This document shows positions 25,653 to 34,100 of a stretch of 64,000 nucleotides of DNA, one piece after another. The DNA is from Chryseobacterium sp. OV279 (GTDB lineage: Bacteria > Bacteroidota > Bacteroidia > Flavobacteriales > Weeksellaceae): the NCBI RefSeq assembly GCF_900128945.1, contig NZ_FQUD01000002.1, positions 411,280 through 475,279 on the forward strand, in the 5' to 3' direction. Both the position numbers and the translations under genes were made by a program. The notes under the pieces were generated by a model, which saw nothing but the letters and a program-made list of their open reading frames with translations, searched no databases and was not told the origin of the DNA. Numbering within the stretch: the stretch's first letter is position 1; every line of letters begins with the position of its first letter.

Positions 25653-26102
25653 ATGTCAGAAATAAAGAAAAGACTTTCCTCTATTCTTGAAAGTCCAAAA
25701 CATAATACAGAAGAAAAGCTTCAGAAAGTATGTCACCTGCTGGATCAGGAAATTTCTTACTTCAACTGGACAGGATTCTACTTTAAGAACGGAGATAAAG
25801 ATGAGTTGAAATTAGGCCCTTACGTGGGAGCACCTACAGATCACACCATCATCCCTTATGGAAAAGGAATTTGCGGACAGGTTGCCGTTTCCAATGAGAC
25901 ATTCGTAGTGCCGGACGTTCATCAGGAAAGCAACTACCTGAGCTGTTCTATTGATACTAAAGCTGAGATTGTAGTTCCTATCTTCAAAGACGGTCAGAAT
26001 ATCGGTCAGATTGATATTGATTCTCATACTGTGGATCCGTTCACAGCTGAAGACCGTGAACTTCTGGAATGGCTTTGTAATGAAGTTTCCAAGATTTTGT
26101 AA
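25653..26102 (+). CDS. GAF protein, free methionine-(R)-sulfoxide reductase
   Basis: 149-residue single GAF domain resembling fRMsr, which reduces free methionine-R-sulfoxide. The family's box 'YGKGICGQVAVSNETFVVPD' holds Cys74, and 'YLSCSIDTKAEIVVPI' holds Cys98, matching the catalytic and resolving positions; 'GQIDIDSHTVDPFTAED' closes the domain. With the secreted MsrB at 3466 the window has reductases for both protein-bound and free methionine-R-sulfoxide. Confidence 0.88.
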   Translation: MSEIKKRLSSILESPKHNTEEKLQKVCHLLDQEISYFNWTGFYFKNGDKDELKLGPYVGAPTDHTIIPYGKGICGQVAVSNETFVVPDVHQESNYLSCSIDTKAEIVVPIFKDGQNIGQIDIDSHTVDPFTAEDRELLEWLCNEVSKIL

Positions 26103-26133
26103 CTGAAATTTCAATAGAAATATAAAAAATATG

Positions 26134-26162
26134 AGCCCCGATTTAAAGTCGGGGCTTTTTTT
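26134..26162 (+). terminator. Terminator after GAF gene
   Basis: GC-rich 8-bp stem AGCCCCGA/TCGGGGCT followed by seven T. A second hairpin, CTGGTGGCT/AGCCACCAG at 26170-26198, follows in the convergent gap. Confidence 0.9.
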
Positions 26163-26235
26163 ATGCAAACTGGTGGCTGAGGCACTCGAAGCCACCAGTG
26201 TGGTGGTGTATTGTCTCTTTTGTGGTTGAAAAAAA

Positions 26236-26973
26236 TTATCGTTGCATAGCATGAATTTCCGCCAGCAATCCTTTAAAATAATCCCCACACTTTGCGATAT
26301 GGGTTCCGTACCAGGAAAATGCCTCTCCATCCACGATCATGATCTTTTTATCCGGGTAGAATGCCTTCATTTCCTCAATATGTTTTTCTTTGAAAGGAAA
26401 AGGTTCGGAAGACAGCATGATAACATCTGCCTCAGTGAGATCCTCCATTTGAATTTCAGGATACCGTGTTTGATCTTTAAAAATATTTTCAAAACCTATT
26501 TCGGCCAGGATTTTATGAATAAAAGTATCAGATCCGATGGTCATATAAGGATTTTTCCAGATGAGGTAAGCGGCTTTTACCGGAGAATCAAGTTTAGCCT
26601 GTTCTAAAACATCGTAAATCTTAAGATTGAACTGTTGCGCTCTTTCCTCTTTATTAAAGGTGTTTCCGAGCATTTTCAGGAGGTAATAGTTGTCTTCAAT
26701 GGTCTCTACATTGGTCACTACCACTTTAAAATCATCCATCAGGGCTTCTACCTGTTCTTTGATGTTTTCCTCTTTATTGGCGAGAATAAGATCCGGCTGT
26801 AGAGCTTTTATTTTATCAATATTGATATTTTTTGTACCTCCGATAACGGCTACATTTTTCACTTTATTTTCAGGATGTATACAGAATTTTGTCCTGCCAA
26901 TGACTTCATGTTCAGTAAGGCCAAGATCAAATAACGCCTCTGTGATAGAGGGGACTAAAGAAACAACTTTCAT
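26236..26973 (-). CDS. BtuF-like helical-backbone metal/cofactor binding protein
   Basis: 245 residues of the class III substrate-binding type used for cobalamin or iron-chelate ABC transport. Marks: 'VSLVPSITEALFDLGLTEHE', 'NKVKNVAVIGGTKNINIDKI' and 'ALQPDLILANKEENI'. There is no signal peptide, so the protein as annotated would be cytoplasmic; this is common in Bacteroidota members of the family but contradicts a periplasmic carrier role. No permease or ATPase partner is adjacent. Cobalamin-biosynthesis genes lie at 52.7 kb. Confidence 0.82.
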   Translation of the reverse strand: MKVVSLVPSITEALFDLGLTEHEVIGRTKFCIHPENKVKNVAVIGGTKNINIDKIKALQPDLILANKEENIKEQVEALMDDFKVVVTNVETIEDNYYLLKMLGNTFNKEERAQQFNLKIYDVLEQAKLDSPVKAAYLIWKNPYMTIGSDTFIHKILAEIGFENIFKDQTRYPEIQMEDLTEADVIMLSSEPFPFKEKHIEEMKAFYPDKKIMIVDGEAFSWYGTHIAKCGDYFKGLLAEIHAMQR

Positions 26974-26995
26974 ATTCAGACTTTGTCTGCCTAAA

Positions 26996-28342
26996 TTACA
27001 AAAGTTTTCCTGTCAGGAAAAGTCCGGCTACGGAAAAATAAATAATAAGTCCGGTAACGTCTACCAGAGTGGCTACAAATGGAGCAGAAGAAGTAGCAGG
27101 GTCAAGGTTTAATCTTTTCAGAATAAAAGGAACCATAGAGCCCGAAAGTGTTCCCCAAAGAACAATCATCACAAGAGAAACGCCTACACTTAAGCCTACA
27201 TAAGGCCAGTACATTCCATAATTGAAGAAACCGGCTTCGTGCCATACCATAATCCTTAAAAAGCCTATAACACCAAGAATGCTGCCGAGAGCAAGTCCGG
27301 TAAAAATCTCCTTTTTCATCACATACCACCAGTCTTTAAGACCGATCTCCTGAAGAGCCATAGCACGGATAATAAGCGTTGCAGCCTGAGATCCGGAATT
27401 TCCTCCACTGGAAATAATTAGTGGGACAAACAGCGCAAGAACGACAGCTTTCTGAATTTCATCCTCAAAATAACCCATCGCAGAAGCAGTAAGCATTTCT
27501 GAGAAGAAAAGGATAATCAGCCATGTTCCTCTTTTTTTGATCATCTCTACCAAAGAAGTCTGTGTATAGGGATCATCTAACGCTTCAAGACCTCCGAATT
27601 TCTGAATATCTTCCGTATTCTGCTGCTCGATCTGGTCAAGGATATCGTCAATCGTTACAATCCCTACAAGAACGCCGGCTTCCGTGATGATGGGAAGGGC
27701 AGTTCGGTCATATTTCTCAAAATACGTTACTGCATCTTCTTTTGAAGTCATTGTAGTGATCGCCACAAAATGATTATCCGTCATGTCCGAGATCAATGTG
27801 TCTTCTTCGGCCAGTAAAAGGCTTCCCAAAGCAATATCATCGATCAGGCGGTTTCTTTCATCCACGACATACAGGTGGTTCATGGTTTCCACTCTTTTTC
27901 CAACCTTTTTGATCTGCTGAAGACATCTCTTTACGGTCCATTCTTTACGGATCTGGATGTAGTAAGGCGTCATCAGACGGGCAATAGAATCTGAATTGTA
28001 GCCCAGAAGCTTCAGGGCAATTCTTCTTTCCTGCGGATTAAGATGATTGATAGAATACTTGATCAGCTCATCCGGAAAGTCCTCAAAAAGGGCAGTTCTG
28101 TCATCCGGAGTCATGCCGTTCAGGATCTCGGAAACCTCTTCGCTTCCGATACTTCTGATGGTATCCTCCTGGAAGTCAGGGTCAAGGTGGGAGAAAACTT
28201 CCGCTTTATATTCTTTCGGAACTTTCAAAAATGCCAGGAGCCTCTCGTCAGCATGAAGATTGCTAAGAGTTTCGGCGATATCGGCAGCATTAAAGATAAG
28301 TTCGTCTCTGGAATTCAAAACGTGATTTTTTAGGATATGCAA
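26996..28342 (-). CDS. mgtE: Magnesium transporter MgtE
   Basis: 448-residue Mg2+ channel. The N-terminal superhelical domain ('[20 protein letters not shown]') is followed by two CBS domains (about residues 130-250, with '[20 protein letters not shown]' and '[19 protein letters not shown]') and a five-helix pore domain with '[20 protein letters not shown]', the conserved selectivity region. It lies 22 bases upstream of the BtuF-like gene. No Mg2+ riboswitch was recognised upstream; a terminator (28430-28458) separates it from the peptide genes. Confidence 0.95.
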   Translation of the reverse strand: MHILKNHVLNSRDELIFNAADIAETLSNLHADERLLAFLKVPKEYKAEVFSHLDPDFQEDTIRSIGSEEVSEILNGMTPDDRTALFEDFPDELIKYSINHLNPQERRIALKLLGYNSDSIARLMTPYYIQIRKEWTVKRCLQQIKKVGKRVETMNHLYVVDERNRLIDDIALGSLLLAEEDTLISDMTDNHFVAITTMTSKEDAVTYFEKYDRTALPIITEAGVLVGIVTIDDILDQIEQQNTEDIQKFGGLEALDDPYTQTSLVEMIKKRGTWLIILFFSEMLTASAMGYFEDEIQKAVVLALFVPLIISSGGNSGSQAATLIIRAMALQEIGLKDWWYVMKKEIFTGLALGSILGVIGFLRIMVWHEAGFFNYGMYWPYVGLSVGVSLVMIVLWGTLSGSMVPFILKRLNLDPATSSAPFVATLVDVTGLIIYFSVAGLFLTGKLL

Positions 28343-28429
28343 AAATAATTCAAAAATTTAAGACTATGAAGTAAAGCCGCAAAATTAAGGATTAATTAAA
28401 GTTTAAAATAGTTTACAGCGTCTTTTAAA

Positions 28430-28458
28430 ATAGAAAAACACCCGCCGGAGCGGATGTT
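28430..28458 (-). terminator. Terminator of the leader-peptide operon
   Basis: On the minus strand, AACATCCGC, loop TCCG, GCGGGTGTT (9-bp stem with one G-U pair) followed by TTTTTC. It ends the four-peptide operon and separates it from mgtE. Confidence 0.8.
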
Positions 28459-28491
28459 CAAAAATTAAATTTTAATGTATAAATCCCTATA

Positions 28492-28656
28492 TTATTCTAG
28501 AATAGGTCCGCACATCGGGTAGGGGGAAGGCAGGCACATACCTCCTTCACAGCATTCTCCGAATCCACATTGGGTATGGGTCTGACATTTTTTGATCATT
28601 CCGCCACCGTTGATATTCTGTTGCTCTTTTCTGGTGAGTTTTTTGAGATTGTTCAT
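28492..28656 (-). CDS. Double-glycine leader peptide 1, six-Cys core (54 aa)
   Basis: Start 'MNNLKKLTRKEQQNINGG' is a bacteriocin-type leader ending in Gly-Gly at 17-18; cleavage there would release a 36-residue core. Cysteines sit at 24, 30, 35, 36, 41 and 49, giving C-x5-C-x4-CC-x4-C-x7-C. That is the cysteine framework of inhibitor-cystine-knot (knottin) peptides. The leader implies export by a peptidase-containing ABC transporter, which is not in this window. Last gene of four; ATG follows the upstream stop by 35 bases. It is the most divergent copy. Confidence 0.8.
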   Translation of the reverse strand: MNNLKKLTRKEQQNINGGGMIKKCQTHTQCGFGECCEGGMCLPSPYPMCGPILE

Positions 28657-28691
28657 ATCAATAGTTTTAATTATTAATAAAAAGACTGTAT

Positions 28692-28832
28692 TTATTCAAT
28701 ACAATCGTATTCCATACAAACACCCTGGCAACAAAAACCGATGAAGCACGGTCTTGTTACACTGCATTTTTGAAAAGCTCCGCCATTGATCTGACTTTGC
28801 TGCTTTCTGTTAAGCTTCTTTAAATTTTTCAT
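28692..28832 (-). CDS. Double-glycine leader peptide 2, six-Cys core (46 aa)
   Basis: Leader 'MKNLKKLNRKQQSQINGG' is nearly identical to those of copies 3 and 4. The predicted core is 28 residues with cysteines at 23, 29, 34, 35, 39 and 44 (C-x5-C-x4-CC-x3-C-x4-C). The core has the aromatic/hydrophobic segment 'RPCFIGFCCQGVCMEY'. No signal peptide or membrane helix. A bacteriocin-like or signalling role is inferred from the leader only. Confidence 0.82.
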   Translation of the reverse strand: MKNLKKLNRKQQSQINGGAFQKCSVTRPCFIGFCCQGVCMEYDCIE

Positions 28833-28868
28833 ATTCAATAATTTTAATTAAATAAAAAGATAAAACTT

Positions 28869-29012
28869 TTAAAATTCAATACAGGCAAACGGTCTACAAA
28901 CTCCGTCACAACACCATCCAGTGGTGCAGGGTCTGGTTGCGTTACATCTGTTGATAGCTCCTCCATTAATTTGGCTTTGCTGTTCTCTGTTGAGTTTCTT
29001 TAAATGTTTCAT
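28869..29012 (-). CDS. Double-glycine leader peptide 3, six-Cys core (47 aa)
   Basis: Leader 'MKHLKKLNREQQSQINGG', core of 29 residues with cysteines at 23, 29, 34, 35, 39 and 44. The core 'RPCTTGWCCDGVCRPF' pairs closely with copy 4 ('RPCSIGWCCNGVCSPY'), indicating recent tandem duplication with changes between the cysteines. The gap to copy 2 is 36 bases, almost the same as the other gaps. Confidence 0.82.
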   Translation of the reverse strand: MKHLKKLNREQQSQINGGAINRCNATRPCTTGWCCDGVCRPFACIEF

Positions 29013-29047
29013 ACCTATTGACTTAAGTATTAATAAAAAATATGATC

Positions 29048-29200
29048 CTAAAGCTCCGGATCAATACATGCATAAGGTGAGCATACTCCGTTGCAGCACC
29101 ATCCTATAGAGCAAGGTCTGTTGGTATTGTTGCATCTGTTAATAGCACCTCCATTAATTTGTTTCTGTTGCTCTCTATTGAGCTTCTTTAAATTTTTCAT
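29048..29200 (-). CDS. Double-glycine leader peptide 4, six-Cys core (50 aa)
   Basis: First gene of the operon. Leader 'MKNLKKLNREQQKQINGG', core of 32 residues with cysteines at 23, 30, 35, 36, 40 and 45 (C-x6-C-x4-CC-x3-C-x4-C). It ends 'CIDPEL'. Upstream 29201-29290 is very AT-rich and must hold the operon promoter. Confidence 0.82.
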   Translation of the reverse strand: MKNLKKLNREQQKQINGGAINRCNNTNRPCSIGWCCNGVCSPYACIDPEL

Positions 29201-29352
29201 ATTGTATAAGTTTTAATTTGTAAAACTAAAATAGTAAAAAATATTATATTATTCACCATATAATGAAAATATTTAACTAGTAATCAGGGTGTTTGGGGTG
29301 TTTTTTAATTTTTACGTAAGAATATGACTGCAAGAATGTGATTATAAACGGA
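29201..29352. other. AT-rich promoter region of the peptide operon
   Basis: No gene. A strongly AT-rich block at 29201-29280 lies before the first peptide gene; an exact promoter could not be fixed. Confidence 0.4.
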
Positions 29353-30199
29353 GGTGGATTGTGAATGGTGAATTGTCAATTGTGAATTTTACTATCCGCC
29401 ATCAATTGACCATTGACTTGCGCAGCAAAATTGACCATTGACTGATAAAATTGTGAATTGTGAATCGTCAATTGTGAATTTTACTATAAGTCATTAATTG
29501 ACTATTGACCTGCGTAGCAGAATTGACCATTGACGGTCGAAGAAAATCGAAATATTGTAAATGGTGAATCGTCAAATGTGAATCTTACTATCCTCCACCA
29601 ATTGACCATTGACGTTGAGAATATTAAAATATTGTGAATTGTGAATTTTCAACTATGAATCTTATTATCCACCATCAATTGACCATTGACCTGCGCAGCA
29701 GAATTGACCATTGACGGTCGAAGAACATCGAAATACTGTGAATAGTGAATCGTCAACTATGAATCTTATTATCCACCAATAATTGACCATTGACTTGCGC
29801 AGCAAAATTGACCATTGACGTTGAGAACATCGAAATATTGTGAATGTAAATCTTCAAATGTGAATTTTACTATCCGCCATCAATTAACCATTGACTTGCG
29901 CAGCAAAATTGACCATTGACGTTGAGAACATCGAAATATTGTGAATGTAAATCTTCAAATGTGAATTTTACTATCCGCCATCAATTAACCATTGACTTGC
30001 GCAGCAAAATTGACCATTGACGTTGAGAACATCGAAATACTGTGAATAGTGAATCGTCAACTGTGAATCTTACTATCCTCCACCAATTGACCATTGACCT
30101 GCGGAGCAGAATTGACCATTGACGTTGAGAACATCGAAATACTGTGAATAGTGAATCGTCAACTATGAATCTTATTATCCACCAATAATTGACCATTCA
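29353..30199. repeat. Array of about eight ~100-bp imperfect repeats
   Basis: Each unit contains 'caattgaccattgac', then 'ttgcgcagca' and 'aattgaccattgac', followed by 'gagaacatcgaaatattgtg' and 'aatcgtcaa..gtgaat'. The 'gcgcagca' element recurs near 29421, 29511, 29691, 29796, 29896, 29999 and 30097, so the period is 95-105 bases; one copy near 29592 lacks it. No open reading frame is conserved. Single or inverted copies occur at 11524 and 56881-57325. It fills the gap between the peptide operon and the hypothetical gene at 30203. Confidence 0.85.
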
Positions 30200-30202
30200 C
30201 TT

Positions 30203-30754
30203 TTAAAGCTCTGTCCCAGCCGCAGGCTTAAGCTTTCTGAGTTTTTTCAAAATACCCTTGATTGCTCCGTCTGTCCCTATTTTGATAGAGTTTTCAGTGG
30301 AACCCAGAAGACGCATATTTTTGCGGTAGGTGTCGTAATCTGATTCAGTGACCAGATTTCCTTCGGCATCAAAAAGTTTCATGCTGACCACGACCTGGTT
30401 GGAAAATACATATTTTCCGATACCTACTTTGAAATATCTTACTTTCGGAACAATGGCAAAATCCGCATCATTATTGACACAGTAATCCGTGATGGTTTGT
30501 TTTTCTATGCTGTCGAAAGGAATCTGAACTTCGGCTCTGAGCATTTTATTTCTTCTGCCGCTGAAATTATCGGAAACCGCACTGAAGAAAGCATGGTTGG
30601 TGGGTTCTTTAATTTCCTCAATATCAGGCTCTACCTCGGGATTGAAGTATAGGATTTTTTTTACTTTGTTGTCCGAATTCTTCTGTGCTTTCACTGAAAT
30701 AATGCCGACCAGTAAAAAAGTGCTGACTGCTGTAAAGAATATAATTTTTCTCAT
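30203..30754 (-). CDS. Secreted hypothetical protein
   Basis: 183 residues from ATG 30754, which begins a signal peptide ('MRKIIFFTAVSTFLLVGIIS', cleavage near VKAQ); the frame extends 16 codons further but without such a start. The mature part has 'DADFAIVPKVRYFKVGIGKY' and 'VVVSMKLFDAEGNLVTESDY', resembling periplasmic proteins that carry a conserved beta-sheet domain, and a basic tail. No family was recognised. Its 3' end is only three bases from the repeat array. Confidence 0.7.
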   Translation of the reverse strand: MRKIIFFTAVSTFLLVGIISVKAQKNSDNKVKKILYFNPEVEPDIEEIKEPTNHAFFSAVSDNFSGRRNKMLRAEVQIPFDSIEKQTITDYCVNNDADFAIVPKVRYFKVGIGKYVFSNQVVVSMKLFDAEGNLVTESDYDTYRKNMRLLGSTENSIKIGTDGAIKGILKKLRKLKPAAGTEL

Positions 30755-30863
30755 TTGTAATTCGTATGCAAAATTACTGCCTTTTCGTTGGATGACATAC
30801 AATTTATTAAGAAATTTTTAACATTTTTTTCTATCAATTTTGATACATGGAATCAATAATGTT

Positions 30864-30893
30864 TTGCTGAATTAAAAAATAGTTGTAATTTTG
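30864..30893 (+). promoter_or_regulatory. Bacteroidota-type promoter of rpsO
   Basis: TTG (30864-30866), 19 bases, TAATTTTG (30886-30893): an exact match to the TTG/TAnnTTTG consensus. It lies 35 bases before the rpsO ATG. Confidence 0.85.
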
Positions 30894-30928
30894 CACCCGT
30901 TACATAATAATCATTAAACAATATTGGA

Positions 30929-31198
30929 ATGTACTTAACAACAGAAAAAAAGCAGGAAATTTTCTCAAAACATGGAAAATCTGCAACAGACACAGGAAGT
31001 GCTGAAGGACAAATCGCTCTTTTCACTTTCAGAATCAATCACTTATCTCAACACCTAAAGTCTAACCGTCACGATTTCAACACAGAGAGATCTCTTGTGA
31101 AATTGGTAGGTAAGAGAAAAAGTTTACTAGATTACCTTAAAAACAAAGATATCGCAAGATATAGAGCAATTATTGCTGAACTAGGTTTAAGAAAATAA
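30929..31198 (+). CDS. rpsO: 30S ribosomal protein S15
   Basis: 89 residues, full length. S15 binds the central domain of 16S rRNA. Family blocks are present: 'FSKHGKSATDTGSAEGQIAL', 'INHLSQHLKSNRHDFNTERS' and 'LVGKRKSLLDYLKNKDIARY'. In many bacteria rpsO is directly followed by pnp; here pnp lies 2.9 kb downstream, with DUF4260 and an FHS transporter in between on the opposite strand. Confidence 0.98.
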   Translation: MYLTTEKKQEIFSKHGKSATDTGSAEGQIALFTFRINHLSQHLKSNRHDFNTERSLVKLVGKRKSLLDYLKNKDIARYRAIIAELGLRK

Positions 31199-31217
31199 TC
31201 TACAAAGATTTTCAAAT

Positions 31218-31248
31218 AAAAGCAACTTCGAAAGAGGTTGCTTTTTTT
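31218..31248 (+). terminator. Terminator after rpsO
   Basis: Stem AGCAACTT/AGGTTGCT, loop CGAAAG, followed by seven T. Confidence 0.9.
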
Positions 31249-31324
31249 ATGCCGTTACTTTTTATCTTTTCCAATCATTCGGAGCTCTCGCAGATGATAC
31301 GGATAGAGCAGATTAACAAAGTAG

Positions 31325-31663
31325 AAATCTGCGTCATCTCTATAATCTGCGTGAATTTTTTTTAAACATCATGATATCCATTGCCTTCATCATAATCAAC
31401 ATAATCATCTGTGTAAATCCGTGCAATCCGTGGTTAATACCTTTGTACGGTAAAATAGACTTTATATCTGCTATACTACTTTTCTCTTTTCCGAAAAAAT
31501 CTGCGTCATCTCTATAATCTGCGTGAGTTTTTTTAATATCATGATATCCATTGCCTTCATCAGTATCAACATAATCATCTGTGTAAATCCGTGCAATCTG
31601 TGGTTAATACCTTTGTACGGTAAAATAGACTTTATATCTGCTCAACTATTTTTTCTCTTTTCC
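31325..31663. repeat. Tandem duplication, period 173 bases
   Basis: The stretch starting 'aaatctgcgtcatctctata' at 31325 is repeated from 31498 with few changes, including 'catgatatccattgccttca', 'tgtgtaaatccgtgcaatc' and 'ggtaaaatagactttatatc'. Each unit ends in 'ttctcttttccga', which in the second copy is the 3' end of the DUF4260 gene. No coding frame is conserved. Confidence 0.85.
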
Positions 31664-32005
31664 GATCTTTCCCAGATGAGTATTCTGAAAACTGTCAGGA
31701 TATTTCAGCCCATACCCCAGGATTCTGTCGAATGCCGAGTGTGAGAATATAATCGCTCCGATCATCTGTAGGTAAGGAAGACTTAAAGCGATTCCCACAA
31801 GATAGATAACAATAGCCAACCCAAGATGATGAAACAGATTGTAGAAAAATGCTCCAACCTTATTATTAATGACATATCCAAGCATAGAAATATCAGGAGC
31901 AAAGAACAGGCTTGCAAACCACCACCACGACAATTCTGTACGGCTGAATGCAAAGATTCCCAATATCAAAAAGGCAACATACTCAAGCTGTAACTGAATC
32001 TTCAT
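31646..32005 (-). CDS. DUF4260 family membrane protein
   Basis: 119 residues with about four membrane segments. It matches DUF4260 (PF14079) by 'WWWFASLFFAPDISMLGYVI', 'YNLFHHLGLAI' and 'IIFSHSAFDRILGYGLKYPD'. Function unknown; the charged His/Asp residues in the membrane region are conserved in the family as I remember it. The last codons lie in the 173-base duplication, and upstream DNA holds a degenerate copy of this 3' end. Confidence 0.85.
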   Translation of the reverse strand: MKIQLQLEYVAFLILGIFAFSRTELSWWWFASLFFAPDISMLGYVINNKVGAFFYNLFHHLGLAIVIYLVGIALSLPYLQMIGAIIFSHSAFDRILGYGLKYPDSFQNTHLGKIGKEKK

Positions 32006-32079
32006 AATAATATAGTATTGATGATCTGATAAGTGTTCTGCTGAATGGAAAAGTTACGGTTTAATTTGATAAAAAAACA

Positions 32080-32109
32080 AAAGTGAGACGTCATAAAACA
32101 TCTCACTTT
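32080..32109 (-). terminator. Terminator of the FHS transporter gene
   Basis: Stem AAAGTGAGA/TCTCACTTT with a 12-base loop; on the minus strand it is followed by TTGTTTTTTT. Confidence 0.75.
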
Positions 32110-32230
32110 ATAGTATAGATACAAACCTTTTCTTGCTACAATAAGCGTTAGCGGCTTTGTATATCTTAAAAACAAAATACTGTTTCTAATTATTTGTTTT
32201 GCTTTGCGATATTAAAAACTGAAAAGAATC

Positions 32231-33658
32231 TTAGTGTCCGGATTTGGATTCAGTAGTTTCCACATGGCTTAAATATTTTGTACAGTAAGCTCCGAAGATC
32301 AGAATCACCAGGTAACAGAATACCGGAATGATAAATGAATGCTGCACCCCGAACTTATCGGCAAGATAGCCCTGGAAAATAGGAACAATAGCTCCTCCCA
32401 AAATAGCCATAACCACAAGAGAAGATCCCTGACTGGTATATTTACCCAAACCGGAAATCGCCAGTGTATAGATATTGGAGAACATAATAGAGTTAAAAAT
32501 CCCGATTCCTAAAATGCTGTACATCGCCAGTTCACCCTGATTAACCATGGCAGAGATAAGAAGTACCACATTGATCGCTGCGAAAATAGATAATGTCCTT
32601 GCCGGAGCTGCTTTACCGATAAAGAAAGCAATAAAATTAAGCACGATAAATACAATGAAAAAGCTAATCTGTGCAAAACTTAAGTCTACAATACTGAAAA
32701 TAACAAGGAATACAGCAGCAGCTGCTCCCAACATATAAATTGCCTTTTTACTCTGGCTTAGTGACTGATTTAAAGAAATAGCGCCAAGAAAACGCCCGAT
32801 CATTGCCCCTCCCCAATACAGAGAAAGATAGTTTTTACTGATGATCTCATTGAAACCCATGATCTGAGGCTGCTCCAGAAAGCTGATAATAAAACTTCCG
32901 ACTGCAACTTCTCCACCTACGTAGCAGAACATCGCAAAAACACCGAATTTCAGGTGGCTGAACTCAAGAGCTCCCCAACCTTTTACAATTTCCTCTTCCT
33001 GTGTCTGGAAAGATGGCAGTTTTACCCTTGAAATTAATAAGGCAACCAATAAAAGTATACCGGCGAAAATCAGATAAGGAATTCTTGTGGCCACCGCGCT
33101 GAACGAACCGTCCGGAGCGGAGAAAAATTCAAAGATCAGATGACCTCCCAATACCGGTGCGATCGTAGTTCCGAAGGCATTGAAAGCCTGGGTCATATTC
33201 AGACGGCTGGAAGCAGATTCTTCGCTGCCGAGTAATGAAACGTAGGCATTGGCCGTGATCTGAAGGACTGTAAAACCCAGTCCGAGAATAAATAAAGCCC
33301 CCAAAAACAGAGGATAATAGGAAAAAGTAGCTGCCGGATAAAATAAGACACAGCCAAAGGCCGCGAGAAAAATACCGAACATAATTCCTTTTTTGTAGCC
33401 TGCTTTATTAATGGGATCTCCCTTTGAAATAGAGATCAGGAAATAAATCAGGGAACCGATAAAGTAGGCTCCGAAAAAACAGAACTGTACCAGCATCGAT
33501 TCGAAAAAGGTGAGTTTGAAAAGTTGTTTCAGATAGGGGATCAGAATATCATTCATACAGGTGATGAATCCCCACATAAAAAAGAGCAGGGTGATCGTGA
33601 TTAGCGGGATCGTATAATTTCTGCTCTGTGTTTTCACTTCTTTATTGATCATAAACAT
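32231..33658 (-). CDS. FHS family sugar MFS transporter, second paralogue
   Basis: 475 residues, about 12 helices, of the FucP/GluP group. Family marks: 'FFMWGFITCMNDILIPYLKQ' in helix 1, 'YVGGEVAVGSFIISFLEQP' and 'YWGGAMIGRFLGAI'. It is closer to the fucose/glucose symporters than the mannitol-locus paralogue at 9247, which lacks the 'WGF.T..N..L' start. A second ATG at 33652 is possible. It stands alone, so the substrate is not set by context. Confidence 0.92.
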   Translation of the reverse strand: MFMINKEVKTQSRNYTIPLITITLLFFMWGFITCMNDILIPYLKQLFKLTFFESMLVQFCFFGAYFIGSLIYFLISISKGDPINKAGYKKGIMFGIFLAAFGCVLFYPAATFSYYPLFLGALFILGLGFTVLQITANAYVSLLGSEESASSRLNMTQAFNAFGTTIAPVLGGHLIFEFFSAPDGSFSAVATRIPYLIFAGILLLVALLISRVKLPSFQTQEEEIVKGWGALEFSHLKFGVFAMFCYVGGEVAVGSFIISFLEQPQIMGFNEIISKNYLSLYWGGAMIGRFLGAISLNQSLSQSKKAIYMLGAAAAVFLVIFSIVDLSFAQISFFIVFIVLNFIAFFIGKAAPARTLSIFAAINVVLLISAMVNQGELAMYSILGIGIFNSIMFSNIYTLAISGLGKYTSQGSSLVVMAILGGAIVPIFQGYLADKFGVQHSFIIPVFCYLVILIFGAYCTKYLSHVETTESKSGH

Positions 33659-34100
33659 TTATTTATTTGAAAAGAATTATTAGCTCTTTCAGTTGTTTCG
33701 TCTGCTGCATATATATTTTGAGAAGCATGGCAAATATAAGGCAGAGGCCCGTTTTTCTGCAACTTTTCAGGTGTTTTTTATGTAAATAACTCATCTTTAA
33801 TGAAATGAAAATATTATTTACACTTTTTGAGACAATAATACGAAAATGACTCGATTCTTTGATCAATTTTCTCAGGAAAAAAATATTTTTATTGATGAAA
33901 TATGATCAATAAGTTGAACATTTCGTAAGTAATTCTTACTTCATCGATAAAATAGGAGGGTAAAATCTTATAATTCCGCATACTATTTCTGAGATTGAAA
34001 ATTTAATATCTCATTATTATACGTTATCTTTGCAAACGAAAATTTAGACGAACTATCAATAATTAAAGCACTCAATACGGAGTGCAACACAAAACAATTT
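33659..34100. other. Divergent promoter gap before pnp
   Basis: No gene supported; a 67-codon frame on the minus strand looks like noise. A -7-like box TATCTTTG at 34025-34032 lies 69 bases before pnp, with no well-spaced TTG partner. Confidence 0.5.

Noticed and set aside
28343..28429. Magnesium riboswitch before mgtE
   Set aside because: The stretch before mgtE is short and AT-rich with no M-box-like structure; the only hairpin is the terminator of the upstream peptide operon.
29981..30196. 71-codon frame with an internally repeated sequence on the minus strand
   Set aside because: The repeated protein sequence is only the translation of the intergenic ~100-bp array; neighbouring units have stops in the same frame.
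29353..30199. Array considered as a CRISPR
   Set aside because: Units are 95-105 bases, imperfect throughout, with no constant short repeat alternating with unique spacers and no cas genes.
33663..33866. 67-codon frame upstream of the FHS transporter
   Set aside because: Located in the promoter gap, AT-rich, no recognised motif and no ribosome-binding context.
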